Assembly: GCA_028673005.1 (NCBI GenBank) | Contig: CM054112.1 | Coordinates: 23,239,624-23,303,623, forward strand | Direction of reading: 5' to 3' | Source: Tanypteryx hageni | Taxonomy: Eukaryota; Arthropoda; Insecta; Odonata; Petaluridae | Length of the DNA stretch: 64,000 bases | Part shown: positions 34,308-47,310 of the stretch, in pieces | Numbering within the stretch: the stretch's first letter is position 1 | How the letters are laid out: the number at the start of each line of letters is the position of its first letter | Made by a program: the position numbers and the translations under genes | Notes under the pieces: model-generated | What the model was told of the DNA's origin: nothing | The model's input: only the letters and a program-made list of their open reading frames with translations | Database searches by the model: none

Positions 34308-35624
34308 TCCTTAAGTAGACGCGTGGGGTCTTTAAAGACCCCACAGATTTAAAATATGCTAAAATTTTTCTGTACTTATTTGCACTAAGCTGATTTTTTC
34401 AGTACATTCCCAAAGTATTTCTTTCCTTTTAGTCTTTTAAAAATTTCGGCTTTATTTTTGTAGTATTTCGTGAAATATTGTATTTATTATCGCTTGGGCA
34501 ATTTAAGACCCCACTCGCTTACTTATATAACTACTTCGGATTTTGGAATTTTTCTCCTTCTTTCCGGCAAATGTATCAATTTTATTGTGATTTTATTGTA
34601 TCTTATTTTAATATGAATGGTTTATTTTTAAGTTTTTATGAACTTTCGCGTTATACAGCGATCGAACGTAAATGCCTTTAAAATCATTACGCATTTGAAT
34701 ACAAATTTGATTAATATTTTCATCCATGAATCACATTTTCCGTCATTTCTTTTACCCATTCCTTTTGAAATTGACTTTCAGATATTTCTATAATTGTATA
34801 CTATATCTGCACCATTCGTCAAATCACCTTTCCAAGATAAGTCAACGTCGTACGCGAAGACCATCAAACTCTCCGTCAAAAATGACAACGGTGGAATGCT
34901 GGCAGAAATGCGTTTTTTCTATTGTTAGTAATCACTAGGTTCTTGTGACTTGGACCCTATGAAAATATCCTGCTGCCTTCTTTGTTCACGAAATGAGTAA
35001 TTCTTTATCAGTATGGGATAATACCCTTCATTATTTATTCTCTAAACTACGAATTCGAATAGGACTTATTTTGTGTGTGGTAGAAAAACAAACATTTAAT
35101 TGCATTTATAATTTTAAAACTGTTTTGAATTTATTTCCAGTATACAAGTGAATTCTTGTGTAAAGTACTACTTCTGTGTGATAGCTAAATTGAATCAAAT
35201 GCGATGGAACGTATTTTTGGAATTACAAAGTGTGATTTATAATCTAGAGAAAAATTCACTTATTTACTGACACGTTAAATGAATATAATGAACACACTAT
35301 TATTAGTTATTGCTTAAAGAAGATGAATAAATATATTAATTTACGTATTTTGCTTTTTCGTATTTGTAGAGTTGATTATACAATAATACTTGTTAGCGGC
35401 TCACGAAAAGAGAAACCAAGATTTAAAAATAGCTCATTCTAAATGGAAATACTAATACATTATTAATAATGGTTGCATGTTGTTTTTAAAGGTATGATAC
35501 AGCTTTTAACAAAAACTAAAAAGAAAACCAATTAAATAAGATAAGATAATTTAAATTTCCTTTTGGGGTACTTAAGTGCCCAACATTTACATACGTTACG
35601 AAATTGAGTGCACCTACTTAAGGG
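34308..35624 (+). mobile_element. piggyBac-type element with subterminal palindromes
   Basis: Bounded by TTAA on both sides (34304-34307 and 35625-35628). The ends are inverted repeats: TCCTTAAGTAGACGC on the left and, on the minus strand, CCCTTAAGTAGGTGC on the right. Just inside the left end is a perfect 22-bp palindrome (34323-34344, half-site GTGGGGTCTTT). Near the right end is a 16-bp near-palindrome (35566-35581, GGGTACTTAAGTGCCC) with one mismatched pair. At 1.3 kb it is too short for a full transposase. A plus-strand frame (34726-34938) ends with KMTTVECWQKC and a terminal His, which resembles the Cys-rich C-terminus of piggyBac proteins, but this is a weak match. The ends differ from those at 11930 and 60021, so this is a separate family. 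Confidence 0.75.
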
Positions 35625-35649
35625 TTAATAAGCCGTTAATGTCTGTTGA

Positions 35650-35850
35650 AGACTCCAGCATACCTATACTCGAAGGATGGTTGGACACAGCTCCCCGAAC
35701 TTGGAGAACACGGGTTCGATTCAGAATTGGTAATTGCTAGCTATTGGATAAGCTTAGGACATCTTCTGAGGCCTGATGCAATGCGATGTCCTGAAAAATC
35801 ATACGGTCACAAAAGACAACGATGAAAGAAAATTTATTCTTGGATTTTAT
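35650..35850 (+). mobile_element. Possible tRNA-derived SINE remnant
   Basis: CAGCTCCCCGAACTTGGAGAAC followed by GGTTCGATTC (35713-35722) resembles the anticodon arm and B box of a tRNA, with the right spacing between them. The A-box side (about 35675-35695) is weak. The body after the B box includes CTGATGCAATGCGATGTCCTG. It sits immediately downstream of the piggyBac-type element and is bordered by AT-rich DNA. No tail or target duplication is clear. Confidence 0.45.
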
Positions 35851-35859
35851 TTATAAGGA

Positions 35860-37240
35860 CAAAGTAAATATTTCTTACATTTTTATTGCATGAATTTTTA
35901 AATATTAACTCTCTAAATAATTTTATTAAGATTATGACGTACAATCATATTAATAAAATGACCAGTGTGTCTCTTCTAAAGAGGATATATCCTATATATT
36001 GGTTCAGATATTTTCAATTCTTAATCAAGATTTTCATTTAAACCAAAAATTTTCCTGTTTTTTCACATTCTTTTATTTTATTTTTTGTGCATTGGTGTAT
36101 GATCACTAATTGTGTAATTTTATGAATTAGCCTAAAGAAAGATAAGGAGTTTTAAAGAAAGTTTTTCTAACAGTAATTTTTCTGAGGGTTGGAATGTATT
36201 TTGAATGAAAATCCAAGTGTTCTTCTCCTGCCTCAAGAGATTTATTAACCTTACTTTTTAAAGGATAGCCACAGCATTTTTTCCTTGGTAGTTCAACTCA
36301 TACTTGTTAGTTATGGAATAAAAAAACAAGACAATTTTTCTCATGAATGAATATCGGGCGTATTCATCCTCTCTCAGCCCATTTTGAATTCCGTGGACCC
36401 AAGTATATTACCTTATTATTTTACAGAAAAATGATTTACCTTAATCATTTCCGGGTTTTCAAAATATCATGAGACCTAATTGATATTTATTCATTTATCC
36501 TACATTACACTACCTTTCACTAAACATTTGTCTAAAAAATTCTATTGTCAAATATCAACTACTATATTTTTAACTTTAAAACGAGTAAGAAAAACGTTTC
36601 ATTCCATCAATTTCTATCAACTACCATACGAAATATTACACTCAGTCAGTCGCCCTCCAAACCTCACGGAAAGGCTCATGTTAGTGAGATAACCAAAATC
36701 TCATTTTGAACTGAACTTACAAACTGATCCGCGTGGGAAATACGCTTAATTAGAATGGAACAGAAATTATAATGTATCCAAGTTAATTTGCTCACTTACA
36801 GAGGCTGCTAGGATTCCAGAAAAAATCGGACGCTTTTAAGCGATTTGAAAAGGAGCATGGGTTTCACCTCGGACTTTTTCGACCGCTTTGGCCGGGATAA
36901 GTCACAAACTGGAGATACCTAAGAGGAGTAATTAATTTTTCAATTTTTGATACTTATGTGCTTATTTTGGAATTTATTTTCAGCCATAACACGAGATCGA
37001 TAATTTTCTAGTGAGGAATGACAATAATAATGTATAGGTGATACATTAATGACGCCGAGAAAATCAATTTATAAATGGAAATAGGTGACTGAAAAAATGA
37101 TAAATGACAAAATATTTTGGTTCAACCACTATTAGAATCCAACTTGACAGGAATGATTTTCGAGAATTAAAGACAAATACGGTTCTTACATATTTTTGTG
37201 ATTTTAATGTTTACTTATGAAATTATTGCTCAGCGATGTT
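35860..37240. other. AT-rich spacer, no recognised feature
   Basis: Unique AT-rich sequence. The 70-codon frame at 36480-36692 shows no motif. Confidence 0.45.
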
Positions 37241-37248
37241 TAAAAAAA

Positions 37249-37757
37249 ATCTGATGTGGCCAACACGTGACTTTCTCCATATGTAGTTGGTAATTTACGA
37301 GTTGGCAGCGCTGGAATCGCTGTCAATACTGAACTGAAATATCTCCTTAACAATTGACTCTACAAAAAAATATTAAATACAAAAGTTATAGAGAATAAAA
37401 TAACCTATAACTTTGGTTATTAAATACGATAACGTTAATGAAGAATTACAGACACACAAATGGAAAAATGACAAGAAAAAACATCCACATCCGATCTACT
37501 GATTTTAGCTATAATCTAATCATTTCCTGATTTTCTAATATAAATGCTAAATATGAAATTTTATGCTGATAGGATTATTAGTTTTTGAGTTAGAGCGCTC
37601 ACAAAATTCCGGTCACAGACACAGAGGCTCACGGAAAGCATCGAGAAAATAGTCAAAACGTGTTCAGGTGACATTAAAACATGCATTTCCGTTGAAATCT
37701 CGAATTCGATTTTTTTCATGAAAAAAATACTTTATACCTCGTATATGGAGAAAGTAA
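37249..37757. mobile_element. ~0.5-kb short inverted-repeat element, copy 1
   Basis: Starts AATCTGATGTGGCCAACACG followed by ACTTTCTCCATAT, and ends with ATATGGAGAAAGT, an inverted repeat of that block. The last 130 bases (CATCGAGAAAATAGTCAAAA to the end) match copy 2 at 38177-38666 closely. The middle differs from copy 2, so the copies have diverged or been rearranged internally. It has no coding capacity, so it looks like a non-autonomous DNA element. No target duplication can be fixed because the exact ends are uncertain. Confidence 0.65.
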
Positions 37758-38176
37758 AGAACAGATAAGTAAGCATCTTACCATCAATGGGCCAAATACC
37801 TTTTAGAGTAGTTCCTTGTTGCTATGCTAATTATAGACGGTTATAAGTTCAATCTGTGCCCTTTTAAAATCGATATGTTGAGTAAGAATTTAGACAAAAT
37901 GGGCAGATGTCATAATAAGTACAGCGGGAAAAGTTTTGCGAATTTTCTAAAATAAATACAGAAAATATATTACTCGAAAATATAGTTAGGTTTCACCGCG
38001 TAATGTCCAGTAAATTTAAAAAAATACGATTTTCCCGGCATTTATATGAAATTGGAGGCATGTTTACTCTCAAGCATTTTACTCCGATTTGACACAAAAC
38101 AAAACAGAATGACATGAAAGCTTGCTATTTATGTATTTGATGGCACATTTCTTGATACTGAATTTTATAATGTAAA
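37758..38176. other. AT-rich spacer between two repeat copies
   Basis: About 420 bases of AT-rich sequence separating two copies of the same repeat family. No gene is visible. Confidence 0.5.
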
Positions 38177-38666
38177 AATCTGATGTGACCACTACATGAC
38201 TTTCTCTATATTTGTAATATTTCTAATAATTCCAAATAATTTAAATCATAATAAATATTTTAAGAAACTGCGAGAAAAATTTAAAAACTTTACAAAGAAT
38301 AGAAATAAACTCAAACTGTAGCCTTCTGATATTGGATATAGCCAGGAATCTTCAACAATTAAGAGCATAAAAAGGAGTGTAAGGTGTTTACAATAGTCTC
38401 CGGTAGTTGGTGTGGTGGTGGAAGCTAAAACATTTTGTTATTTAAATATCTCTTCAACAATATATTATATGGGAAATTCTTTCAAACAAAGGATATTTTA
38501 CATTTTTCAAATATAAAAGCAAAACACACACACACAGATATCATCGAGAAAATGGTCAAAAAGTGTTCAGGGGACCTCAAAACGTGTATTTCCGTTGAAA
38601 TCTCGAAGTTGATTTTTTTCATGAATACAATACTTTCCCCTATACTACGTATATGGAGAAAGTAAA
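38177..38666. mobile_element. ~0.5-kb short inverted-repeat element, copy 2
   Basis: Same orientation as copy 1. Left block AATCTGATGTGACCACTACA then ACTTTCTCTATAT; right end ATATGGAGAAAGT. Its first 200 bases align with copy 3 at 63773-64000 (shared TAATATTTCT, AATTCCAAATA, AGAAATAAACTCAAAC, ATATTGGATATAGCCA), and its last 130 with copy 1. A (CA)n run at about 38524-38536 lies between the two halves. The 76-codon frame at 38435-38665 is inside the repeat and not a gene. Confidence 0.7.
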
Positions 38667-41600
38667 AATAGTTGCTTAGTGTTGGTATAAATTAGACAGT
38701 TTTCTAGTTTAGCAAATGTTATGCATATTTTTTTCTTAATTTTCTATTTAAAATCCATCAAATTTTGGTAATCTAAAGTAAAACTTCTCTTACTTGAACC
38801 TTTATTAAAAATATGTACTATTTAATGTTCTGTAAGCTTATAAGCTGGGACACAAAAAGGCAATTATTACGTTTGCGCCATCAGAAATTTTAGTGACAGG
38901 GGTTTCACCGTTACGCAGAATAAACTCTTTGCCGATTCAACGATCCTTTTCGGTACATTTTCACAGTATTTCTAACATTCATCTTTTTTATTTTCCAATG
39001 AAATGTCAAGATGGAATAACTACTCTAAAAGAACAAAATGCGACGATAAATAACATGTGTACTAAAGTAAAATATCAGTATTTTAACATCATTTAGCAGT
39101 TGAATTATATTACGGTTTGTGCATCATTAACGCCGTTATGACCACAAATTTCTTTTGCACTGATACAAATATAGTTTGGCGAGTATTTGGAAATGGACGA
39201 CTCTTATGGCTGGTGTATTGCACGTGTATGCGTCAACTTGCAAATCGTCGGATGTGTCATTTTATCTTCAACGCTGCGTCCTGGAAAAATGACCCGGCGA
39301 TTGGTTTCAACTCGCAACGCACTCATGTGTATGCATCGGGTTCTCCGAACTGCAGGTCTCATTCATCAGTATCGGTTTCGTACGGTTGTAGATTCGTTTT
39401 TTTAAGCATCCTGGTCGGATCATGAGGGAACCTGCGCACGAAATACATGCGATGCATTTCCCGATGCAATTTATGCAAAGTAATAGAGAAATTCGTCATA
39501 AAATTTGTCAACCATTGTCGCAATACACTTGATATGACGGGAGCATTTTTTAAATCTCTAGTCAGTAATACTAACTGGAGTATTTTGTTGATGATTCGTT
39601 GCTCTTTCCTTGAATTCCATTATTGGCAGGGTTAGTTTTGTATCTGATAGCTATACTTATTTATTACGTTACTTGTAAATATGTGATTATTCACAGCTTT
39701 GCTACTAATTATGACGAGGTGCTCCTACCGTGAAACATGATAGAGATAAAATACAAAAGTAATGAAAATGACGTTCTCTCCATCAAAATTACAAAAATAG
39801 ATTTCATTATGTCTGTAAATAGCTATTTTTGATTCGCGTCTATATGTGCGACTTCTCAAAAGAAACTCAATTTCAGAATGAGATTCATATTGGGTGAGTA
39901 AAACAGAAATAACATTCCGCAGATAAAACTTCTGCAGTAAAAATTATCATTTATTGGAATATTCGATCTGGTCGGCAATTGCACGTTCTCATCTTACATA
40001 AACTGTTCCGAGAAAATTACTCGGCTTAATGTTATTGGTTTATAATTCAGTTTATTCTTGGTTTCAGATCATCAACGTCCAGAATGACGCATTACTGCCA
40101 CAACGATGAAAATTTATCAAGTAGAACATTTTTGGGAGAGAATAAAAAAAAAGATTTTAAAATATGTAAACTGATCAAAATTACTTGTGTACATTGCTAT
40201 TTCATTTATTTTGTCTTTTTGCTATATTTCCTTATAGCTTTATTTGTGGCATTTCTCATTTCACTAATACACTGTAATAAAATTTATCATTAATTTTGTA
40301 GAAATGAGCAAATGAAAAATCAATACTGTGTGAATTATCAGGATGTGTGCAAAATATATTTATTATTACTAAATAAATTACTTCTTTTCCAAATTTAACT
40401 TTTCCCTTATGGTATTACCCATGGCGAATGTTAAAACACTGAATTATTTCAAGTGGTATCCTACCAGATGCTTAGCAAAAAATATTTTGAAAAAGGTCCA
40501 ACCGCAAGAAGTATAAATTGGAAAACCCTCGTGATTCTTGAGACTTCTGTAATAATCAAGATATGCCATTTATCACTTTCATCTTAGTTTGGATTGCTTC
40601 GGAATATATTATTAAGTTGATGTATCATTTTCTAAAGATAGATAAATGTCAAAGAATACTCTCATTATTACAATTTCTTTGTGTAAAAGGAACAATGAGA
40701 AAATAATTTGGCGAAACGAAATGCCTCAATTATGTTGCAAACTTATGAAAGAACACTACGTATTTTTTCAATTTCAACAACGCACCTCGACTTAAAATGG
40801 ATTTATTTTCTTTAAAATACGTATTAGATTGCAGTAAAATTGTCTTTTAATATGAAGAAACTACATCTACCTTTATACTACTATAAGAGTAAAAAATAAT
40901 TCCACAAACACCTGTTGAAAAAATCGCTCTCCTGCAGTTACAGGTTGAAACCAGTAGAAAGATAAAAAGACCGTATCATTTTATCATGGGAGAATTAAGA
41001 TTATAAAATAGGTGAAAAAAATCTCCTAGTATCTTAAATCTATAAAAGACGGGCAATAGAAGAGATTATGAAGTCACCTGAGCAACGTTTCTCAATCGTT
41101 AAGATTTCCCGAATAGCACCAGAAATTGTCCTGAGAGTTTTTTCCCGGATATCAGTCGTTGGTTAAACCACTAGAATATCTTCATAGGAAGAAGAAATCT
41201 ACGAGGAGTTGGATGGGTATGCATTACGTATTTTCGTAGATATTGTGCATGTTCGTAAAATTGGTTAATGGTCATGGCATAAACATTAGTGTTTTTATAG
41301 AAAGTTTTCAATAGTAATACCTATCGAATAGAAGATTTGGCAAGCATAAGAGTTTTTCAAACGGCATAAGTAAAATAATCTATTTAAAGTTTACACAAAA
41401 CGATCGTGAGGGTATTTGCTAAAAATTAGTGAAAAAATAAACGCGTCGAAAATAAATTTAGACGCGATGTCACATAAAAAGTGTTTAAGTGTTTGACCTT
41501 CAATGGATACCATTAGAAAAACTCTAAGAACATAGGTATTCCATAGCAACCAGTACGCCTCGTAAGTTCCGAGAAGATAAACTTAGATATTATCCGTTTC

Positions 41601-41900
41601 CTCCTTTACAGCAATTCCGGGAAGAGCTAAATCGTGTTAACTGACCACGGGAAAAGCAAGCAGCTTCATAAATAAATCCTTAAACATAAAAATTCTTGTG
41701 CGGAAACTAGGAAAATATCGCATTGTAATATTAACCACACTTATCTATTAACACGGATTTCGCCACCGTTTTTATTTGAATCGATACCGACAGATATCCG
41801 CCGGCATCAAATGTGGGTTATCTCGGTAAAAAATCCCAGTCAGTGAAAAACTCGTTTAAAGCGTTTGAACAAAATTGCTGCTAGTGGTTATCGGTGTTGG
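38667..41900. other. Long AT-rich spacer with one unrecognised GC-richer frame
   Basis: About 3.2 kb with no assigned feature. At 39117-39425 a 102-codon plus-strand frame overlaps a 72-codon frame in another register within a locally GC-richer patch. The translation (for example FNAASWKNDPAIGFN) has no motif I know. The 69-codon frame at 40084-40293 looks membrane-like only because it is T-rich. Confidence 0.4.
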
Positions 41901-41939
41901 CAGCATTACGACTGAATTTGTTACGAAAATATCACACGA

Positions 41940-42560
41940 AGTGTTCATGTCAGAAGGTTCGTGATTGCGCGCGATAAGGCCCGCCGTCACGGATTGCAAA
42001 GTGTGGGAAATAGGCTCAAGGAAGGCAGTGTGGAGGGGGTGGCGGAGTGTGGTTTCCAAAGGGGGTAATGGAGAGGGAAATAAGGGGCTGAGGGAAAGGG
42101 TGGCGGGAAATAAGCGAAGGGAGAGGTCTATCGCGGGAGAGCGCCGCATTTCCACTCTCCCCCTCTAGCGACGGCAGCGGGAGACTCCATTTAAGCCCGT
42201 TAGGCGGATGCCCCGCCCTCTCTTGACGGATTGCTTAACTAGGAGAGCAACGCTGCGGCGAATATGGTGGGAGAATGCGGTGGATTGCTCTTCGACGGGA
42301 AAATAAACAAAGATTTAATGCGTGGAGGGAGATGAGAAATAGGCTCGAACCGTTGGCCATTCTATTGTTGCCTTATTTGCAATGCTCGCGTTTTTCTCCC
42401 AGAGATAGGTTTATCGGTCCTAGCACATGTTTCGTGGCGACGAAGTTCGTATCGCTGCGCGAAAAAACACGAAATCGTTCTCGGGCGGTCGGCAGGGTGC
42501 GAGCCCGCGTCCACCTCGAATGAGTGCAGGCAAGCGACACAAGCGCTTGACGAAGCCATA
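41940..42560. promoter_or_regulatory. GC-rich, CpG-containing block
   Basis: GC- and CpG-rich sequence with GCGCGCGAT near 41967 and purine-rich 42000-42130, then TCCCCCTCTAGCGACGG around 42157-42173 and further CpG-rich sequence to about 42560. Several short open frames overlap on both strands. The block resembles the other GC-rich islands of the window. I have no specific motif that would make it a promoter. Confidence 0.25.
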
Positions 42561-42569
42561 GAGAAAGTG

Positions 42570-45500
42570 GCATAGCCCATTTGCAAAACCTTTCAGGAGA
42601 AATACCCTACCGTATCATTCAAAACAGATAGCTTAGAAATTTTCGCTCATATTCATTCGACGAATATTACTTCGTGGTGAACACGATGAATTTTTTACAC
42701 AGAAACTTCATGTAGTTGAAATATAAGACTTATTTTTACAGCCCATTCAATCAAAATAGTTAACAACGAATGGAGTCCAGAATAAAAAAGCAACTCCTGA
42801 TAGATTTAATTTATCCGATGGTTAAGAAAGAATTTTACCAGAACTCCTAAGTAACCGAGCTTTTATTCGGGGAATTTAGATCAAATAAATCATTCTGAAA
42901 ATCGATTTCCTCAAAAAAATGAAACGAATACAACTCGTACTCTAAATTACTTTTTTGTCTCATTACGTTTCAGATTCAAGAGGAAATTATTCTCACTTCG
43001 TTATCGATTTGGGCCTTACATAACGGATGAGATAAAAGAATATTCATAAATAAAATATAAAAAGTAATATAATTTATATATACGAAAACCTGAAAAACAT
43101 TTTTTAAAGAATAGGTTTAATTTAATTTAAGGAAAGGAATATATTCCATGTGTGTAAATAAACGTTTGCAAGATGTCCAATGGTAAAATTCTAAATCTGT
43201 AATATAGAAAAGGACGACGATAAGAGCTGACCACCGATTCCTTGAGTGAGTGAACAGGCAAATTGCAAGAGGATCTAAATCCAAAGTATAAGGTTCAACT
43301 AAACAGAGCGCAAGCATTGCACGTCGAGCCATAGTTCGCTGTCTATCATGCAGAAATTATTAAGATTTTCAGAACAGGCCAAGTAATTACGCTATTTCAA
43401 TTTCAAGACTCGCATGCATGCACTTGTGGTTCGCGTTGCGTGACAATCTAATGAATGAAACTTTATGTTATAAATATTGAAAAGAAAGCTTCGCTACGTG
43501 AGTCAAGTAGCGTTTCACCATAAGATCTAGCACAAGAGGAGATTAAAAATTTAGACGCAAATGCAAACGTCTGAGTTTTGAAGGATATATATATAGGATA
43601 TATATAAGCATGTCTCTCAACTATACTTATTACACCACAAAATGGAACAAGAGACCCGGACACGGGGCCTATGAAAGAAGTGCCGATTGTTATAAGGAAG
43701 ACTGCAAAATGGCCGAAAATATCAGTTTGCAAAAAGTACAGATCAATTATATATTGTAATTAATTTTTTAATTTCATTTTAAATTTCAATGGTTTAAAGT
43801 AATTATTATAAAAAAATCATTGTTTTTGTAATATGTAAAATTATAATTGAAAACTAAAATAATTTTTATAAGACCATAAATAGCATTATGGTTAATATGC
43901 TTTTACTTTTGCTTGTTTACGTTCAAGGCATACCTCAACGCAAAAATGAAATTCAAATTAAAATAAAATGATCGAATTCAAGATCTATATCGATTAATTT
44001 TTACAGTAGATGTCATTTTACAGATACGAATTATTAGTATTCAACCAGGATTTTAAAAATAAATCTAAGCATTACAAGAGTAGCAATTTTAAATATTCAG
44101 CGGCAATTGTAAAACATATGTAAGCTTTTAAACGTGGCCACAATTTTAAAACCGAAAAAAGAAATTTCTCAGAGAAATTAACTTAGGAGAGATATTCTAT
44201 AATGTCAGCCCATTTATTGGCACAGTTCCATTGTTAAGTCTTCCGGTGAACTCGGCTCTTTGGATTTAGACGAACCTTCGATCTGCACCCATGTTAGCAA
44301 TCATTAGGGTATGTATCTAATGAAATATAAATTAGAAACCCTTAATTATGTTTAAATTGCATCAAACGAATATGATTTTCACTTATCAGTTCCTGATTTA
44401 CAAGTATTATTTTTCTTTCTGAAACAAATTACTTTGATGCATGGATATTCCATGTCATAAAACCTATATTTCAACCCAACTAAATTTTATATCATTATAA
44501 CAATAATTTAGAGATTCACCTTCTCTTCATTAATTATAAACAAGATGCTATAACCTGTTTTTGCGATAAAAAATGTCAGCAACGGAAATAGAAAAGATTG
44601 TCTTTGGAAACTTGGAAAAAATGTTGCATACGTCTAAATAAAAAAAATGCGTATCATTTTATGAACCCTATTAATTTGCATAATAATATCTTTACTTAAA
44701 CTTAAATTCAAGAAGGTATTTTTTATTTTTGTTACTTTTTTAAGTATTCATTTTTAATTTTTATTATGCCAATCCTTCAGTCCTATCCAACGCATTTAGC
44801 AGAGTATTCGCATTTCTTACTTACAACTCAACTAGCAATATTTGTCGTTCATCAGAACACAGAATGATCATTAAGATGGCTAATTAATTTTTTTAGTTCA
44901 CATTCTTTGGTTTGTGGATTTAAATGTCCACGATTAAATGAGAAAACCCTTTCCGTAATTTTTTTATACAGCATTTTTCTTGATAAACGTAAAGACTGTA
45001 TAGTTATTACTGCCATTAGCTCAACTTAGGTCAACTTTGATAATTATTTGATGGAAATCTGTTCAACTCTTAACTATGGGGAGCATCGAAGAAAAAATAG
45101 AATAGCGAAATCCAAGAGTGTGGACACCTATTATGAATTCATCTGCATCTTAACGCAAGTTAGATTAATTAAATGAATCATTCAAGGAAAAATAGCCTTG
45201 TTAGGTATTTATTTACATTTTATATTGTGAAGGGAACGAGATAACAAAAAGAACTAATAAAATAATTGCACATGAAGTTTATTTTGAAACAGCAACTAAT
45301 AAAATATTTAAAATTCGGTTTTTCAAAATATACGAACTAATTGGCTAGGAAGCATAAGTAAAGGGATGGTAGAAAACATTTGGAATTATATTTCAAGCCA
45401 AAATATTCTTACTTTCGGCATAATATTTATCATTGGCGCAGCAGTAAACTACGAAACAGCCGTCATGCGTAAAGACAAAATTGGTCAAAGCAGTCGTTAA

Positions 45501-45590
45501 CGCGCACGAAACAAAAACATTATCTATTCCGGCTTCTCCTGAAAATTTATATTAAAATTCGTTTATTTTTACATCTATACACAATCCATT
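42570..45590. other. Long AT-rich spacer, no recognised feature
   Basis: About 3 kb, very AT-rich from 43740 to 45400. The short frames at 43117-43332 and 43463-43732 have no motifs. No terminal repeats are visible. Confidence 0.5.
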
Positions 45591-45879
45591 GCCACGCCGA
45601 GCAAAACGACGAAGAAAAACGCCCAAACCAGACAGAATTAAACTTCGCGAATTCGCAAAATTTCGCCTCTCTCTTACTCTCTCTCTAGGCAAACAAAAAT
45701 CGTTTCTTTTTGCCGCGAAAGTTAGAGTTCCCGGGGAACATTTCTCTCGACAGGGAATAAAATTAAAGTTGAATAATGAGCGGGAGCGTACATTTTTCCG
45801 GCTGTCAAATTTGTGGAAGACTAAAACGTATTTTGAATGATAAAGTGCTCGAGGGATGCATGGGCGTGGAAAGGAGTCC

Positions 45880-46510
45880 TCCTTTCTTCTTTTCCCTCCC
45901 TCCCCCCCTCCTTCCAACTCTCTCCCACGCCTTCGCTCCCCAACCCCCTTCCCTCCTCCTTCTCCTCAACCTTCCCCACCTCCTTCCCTCGCTTCGCCCT
46001 TTGTTCTTAGCGGAGCGTACACAATGCCCATTTGCAACGTTCCTTTTGTCCCGCCTTCTTCCTCAGAACAACTAATCCACCGGTCCCCTCCTTTTTCCTC
46101 CCTCCCCTACTGCTTCCTCCTCCCTCCCCTCCCCTATTTCTTCCTCCTCCCTCCTTCTCCCCCCTCGGCACCCATTCCCCTTACCTATCCTCACTCCACC
46201 CTCCTTGCTGCCTCCGTAACACTTCTTATTTGGCCGGCCTTTTTCCATACACCCTCATTTTCCCTCCCCAATTGACTTCCTCCACCTCTTACATCGCCTC
46301 CTCCGCTTCTCCACCCCTCCTCCGATTCTCAGTCCTCTTTCTTCGCAATCTCCTCTCCTTCATCCTCGCTTCTTCCATCTTTATTCCTTACTATTCTCTC
46401 TCCACTCTCTTCCAATCTCTCTCCGCCTCCCTCTCTCCCTCCTCTCGCTCCTCCTCCCCACGCTCTCTCCTCATCTCCTCTCTCCACTTCCGTTCCATTC
46501 CGTTGCTAAG
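45880..46510. repeat. Polypyrimidine domain
   Basis: C/T-rich on the plus strand (CTCCTCC, CCCTCC units). The overlapping Pro/Ser/Leu-rich frames at 45776-46559 in three registers are translations of the skew. Confidence 0.8.
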
Positions 46511-46559
46511 CAAGACAGCATTGCATTGTTGGGCGGAGCTGAAGGGTAGCCGAGTCTAG

Positions 46560-46925
46560 GGAAGTGGGGACGAGAGAGTGAGAGAGAGAGAGAGGAGGGA
46601 GAGGTAAGACGGTCGAGATAAAGAGAATAAGAGGAGAGAAGGGAGGAGGGAGGGGCGCCGGAGGGGAGAGAGCGGAAGTGCAGATAAAAGGGGAGCGGGG
46701 AGGAAAGGAGGAGGAGTTTGGGAGAGAAATACTGGTTATAAGAGAAGTCTACTGTCCATAGAATAAGTTGGAGCCGTGAAGTTCCCTTTCACATTATCAG
46801 GGAACACTTTATTAGTTCATTTCCATGTAGTGGAAGGGGTAGCGGGGGGAGGGATGGAGAGGGTAGGGAAAGAAGGGAGGGGGAGGATAAGGGGAGGAAG
46901 AGAGGGATAGGAGAAGAAAGCTACA
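46560..46925. repeat. Polypurine domain
   Basis: A/G-rich on the plus strand from 46560 to 46720 and 46840 to 46920, separated by about 110 bases of mixed sequence. With the preceding pyrimidine domain it forms a Y-to-R strand switch at about 46.53 kb. Confidence 0.8.
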
Positions 46926-47308
46926 GTTAGTTAGCCTCGGGAATATTCAAATTTCTAGATAAATTGATTTCGCGAAATTAGCTCATTTATTTTCCTTTTC
47001 TGCCTACCCTAACTTATGGAAACGAGTTGGTTCTTATTTGAATAGAGGACAGTTAAAATTTTAATTCGAGATTGTGAAATGAGTTCCGTGCGTACGCAAA
47101 AACATACGCCAAATGAGCCTCCACAACTCGAACTTATTGGACAAGGAAAAATAAATATTCTACTTATTGAAGAAATTTCTAAAGTAAAAAAATGGGATTT
47201 CTGATTTCCCTGTTCTCAAGTTTTGATTGTAAACAGTTATTTTCTAAGCCCAAATCAAGTTTTAAAAAATATTTTCGTAAGACAGAGCTAATATTAAGAA
47301 AAAACTCG
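46926..47308. other. AT-rich spacer, no recognised feature
   Basis: Unique sequence before the TA-flanked element. Confidence 0.5.
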
Positions 47309-47310
47309 TA

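Noticed and set aside
40084..40293. Possible small membrane protein
   Set aside because: Hydrophobicity comes from T-rich codons in AT-rich DNA; no start context or family resemblance.
45776..46559. Three overlapping frames of 99-175 codons
   Set aside because: All are Pro/Ser/Leu-rich readings of one CT tract in three registers.
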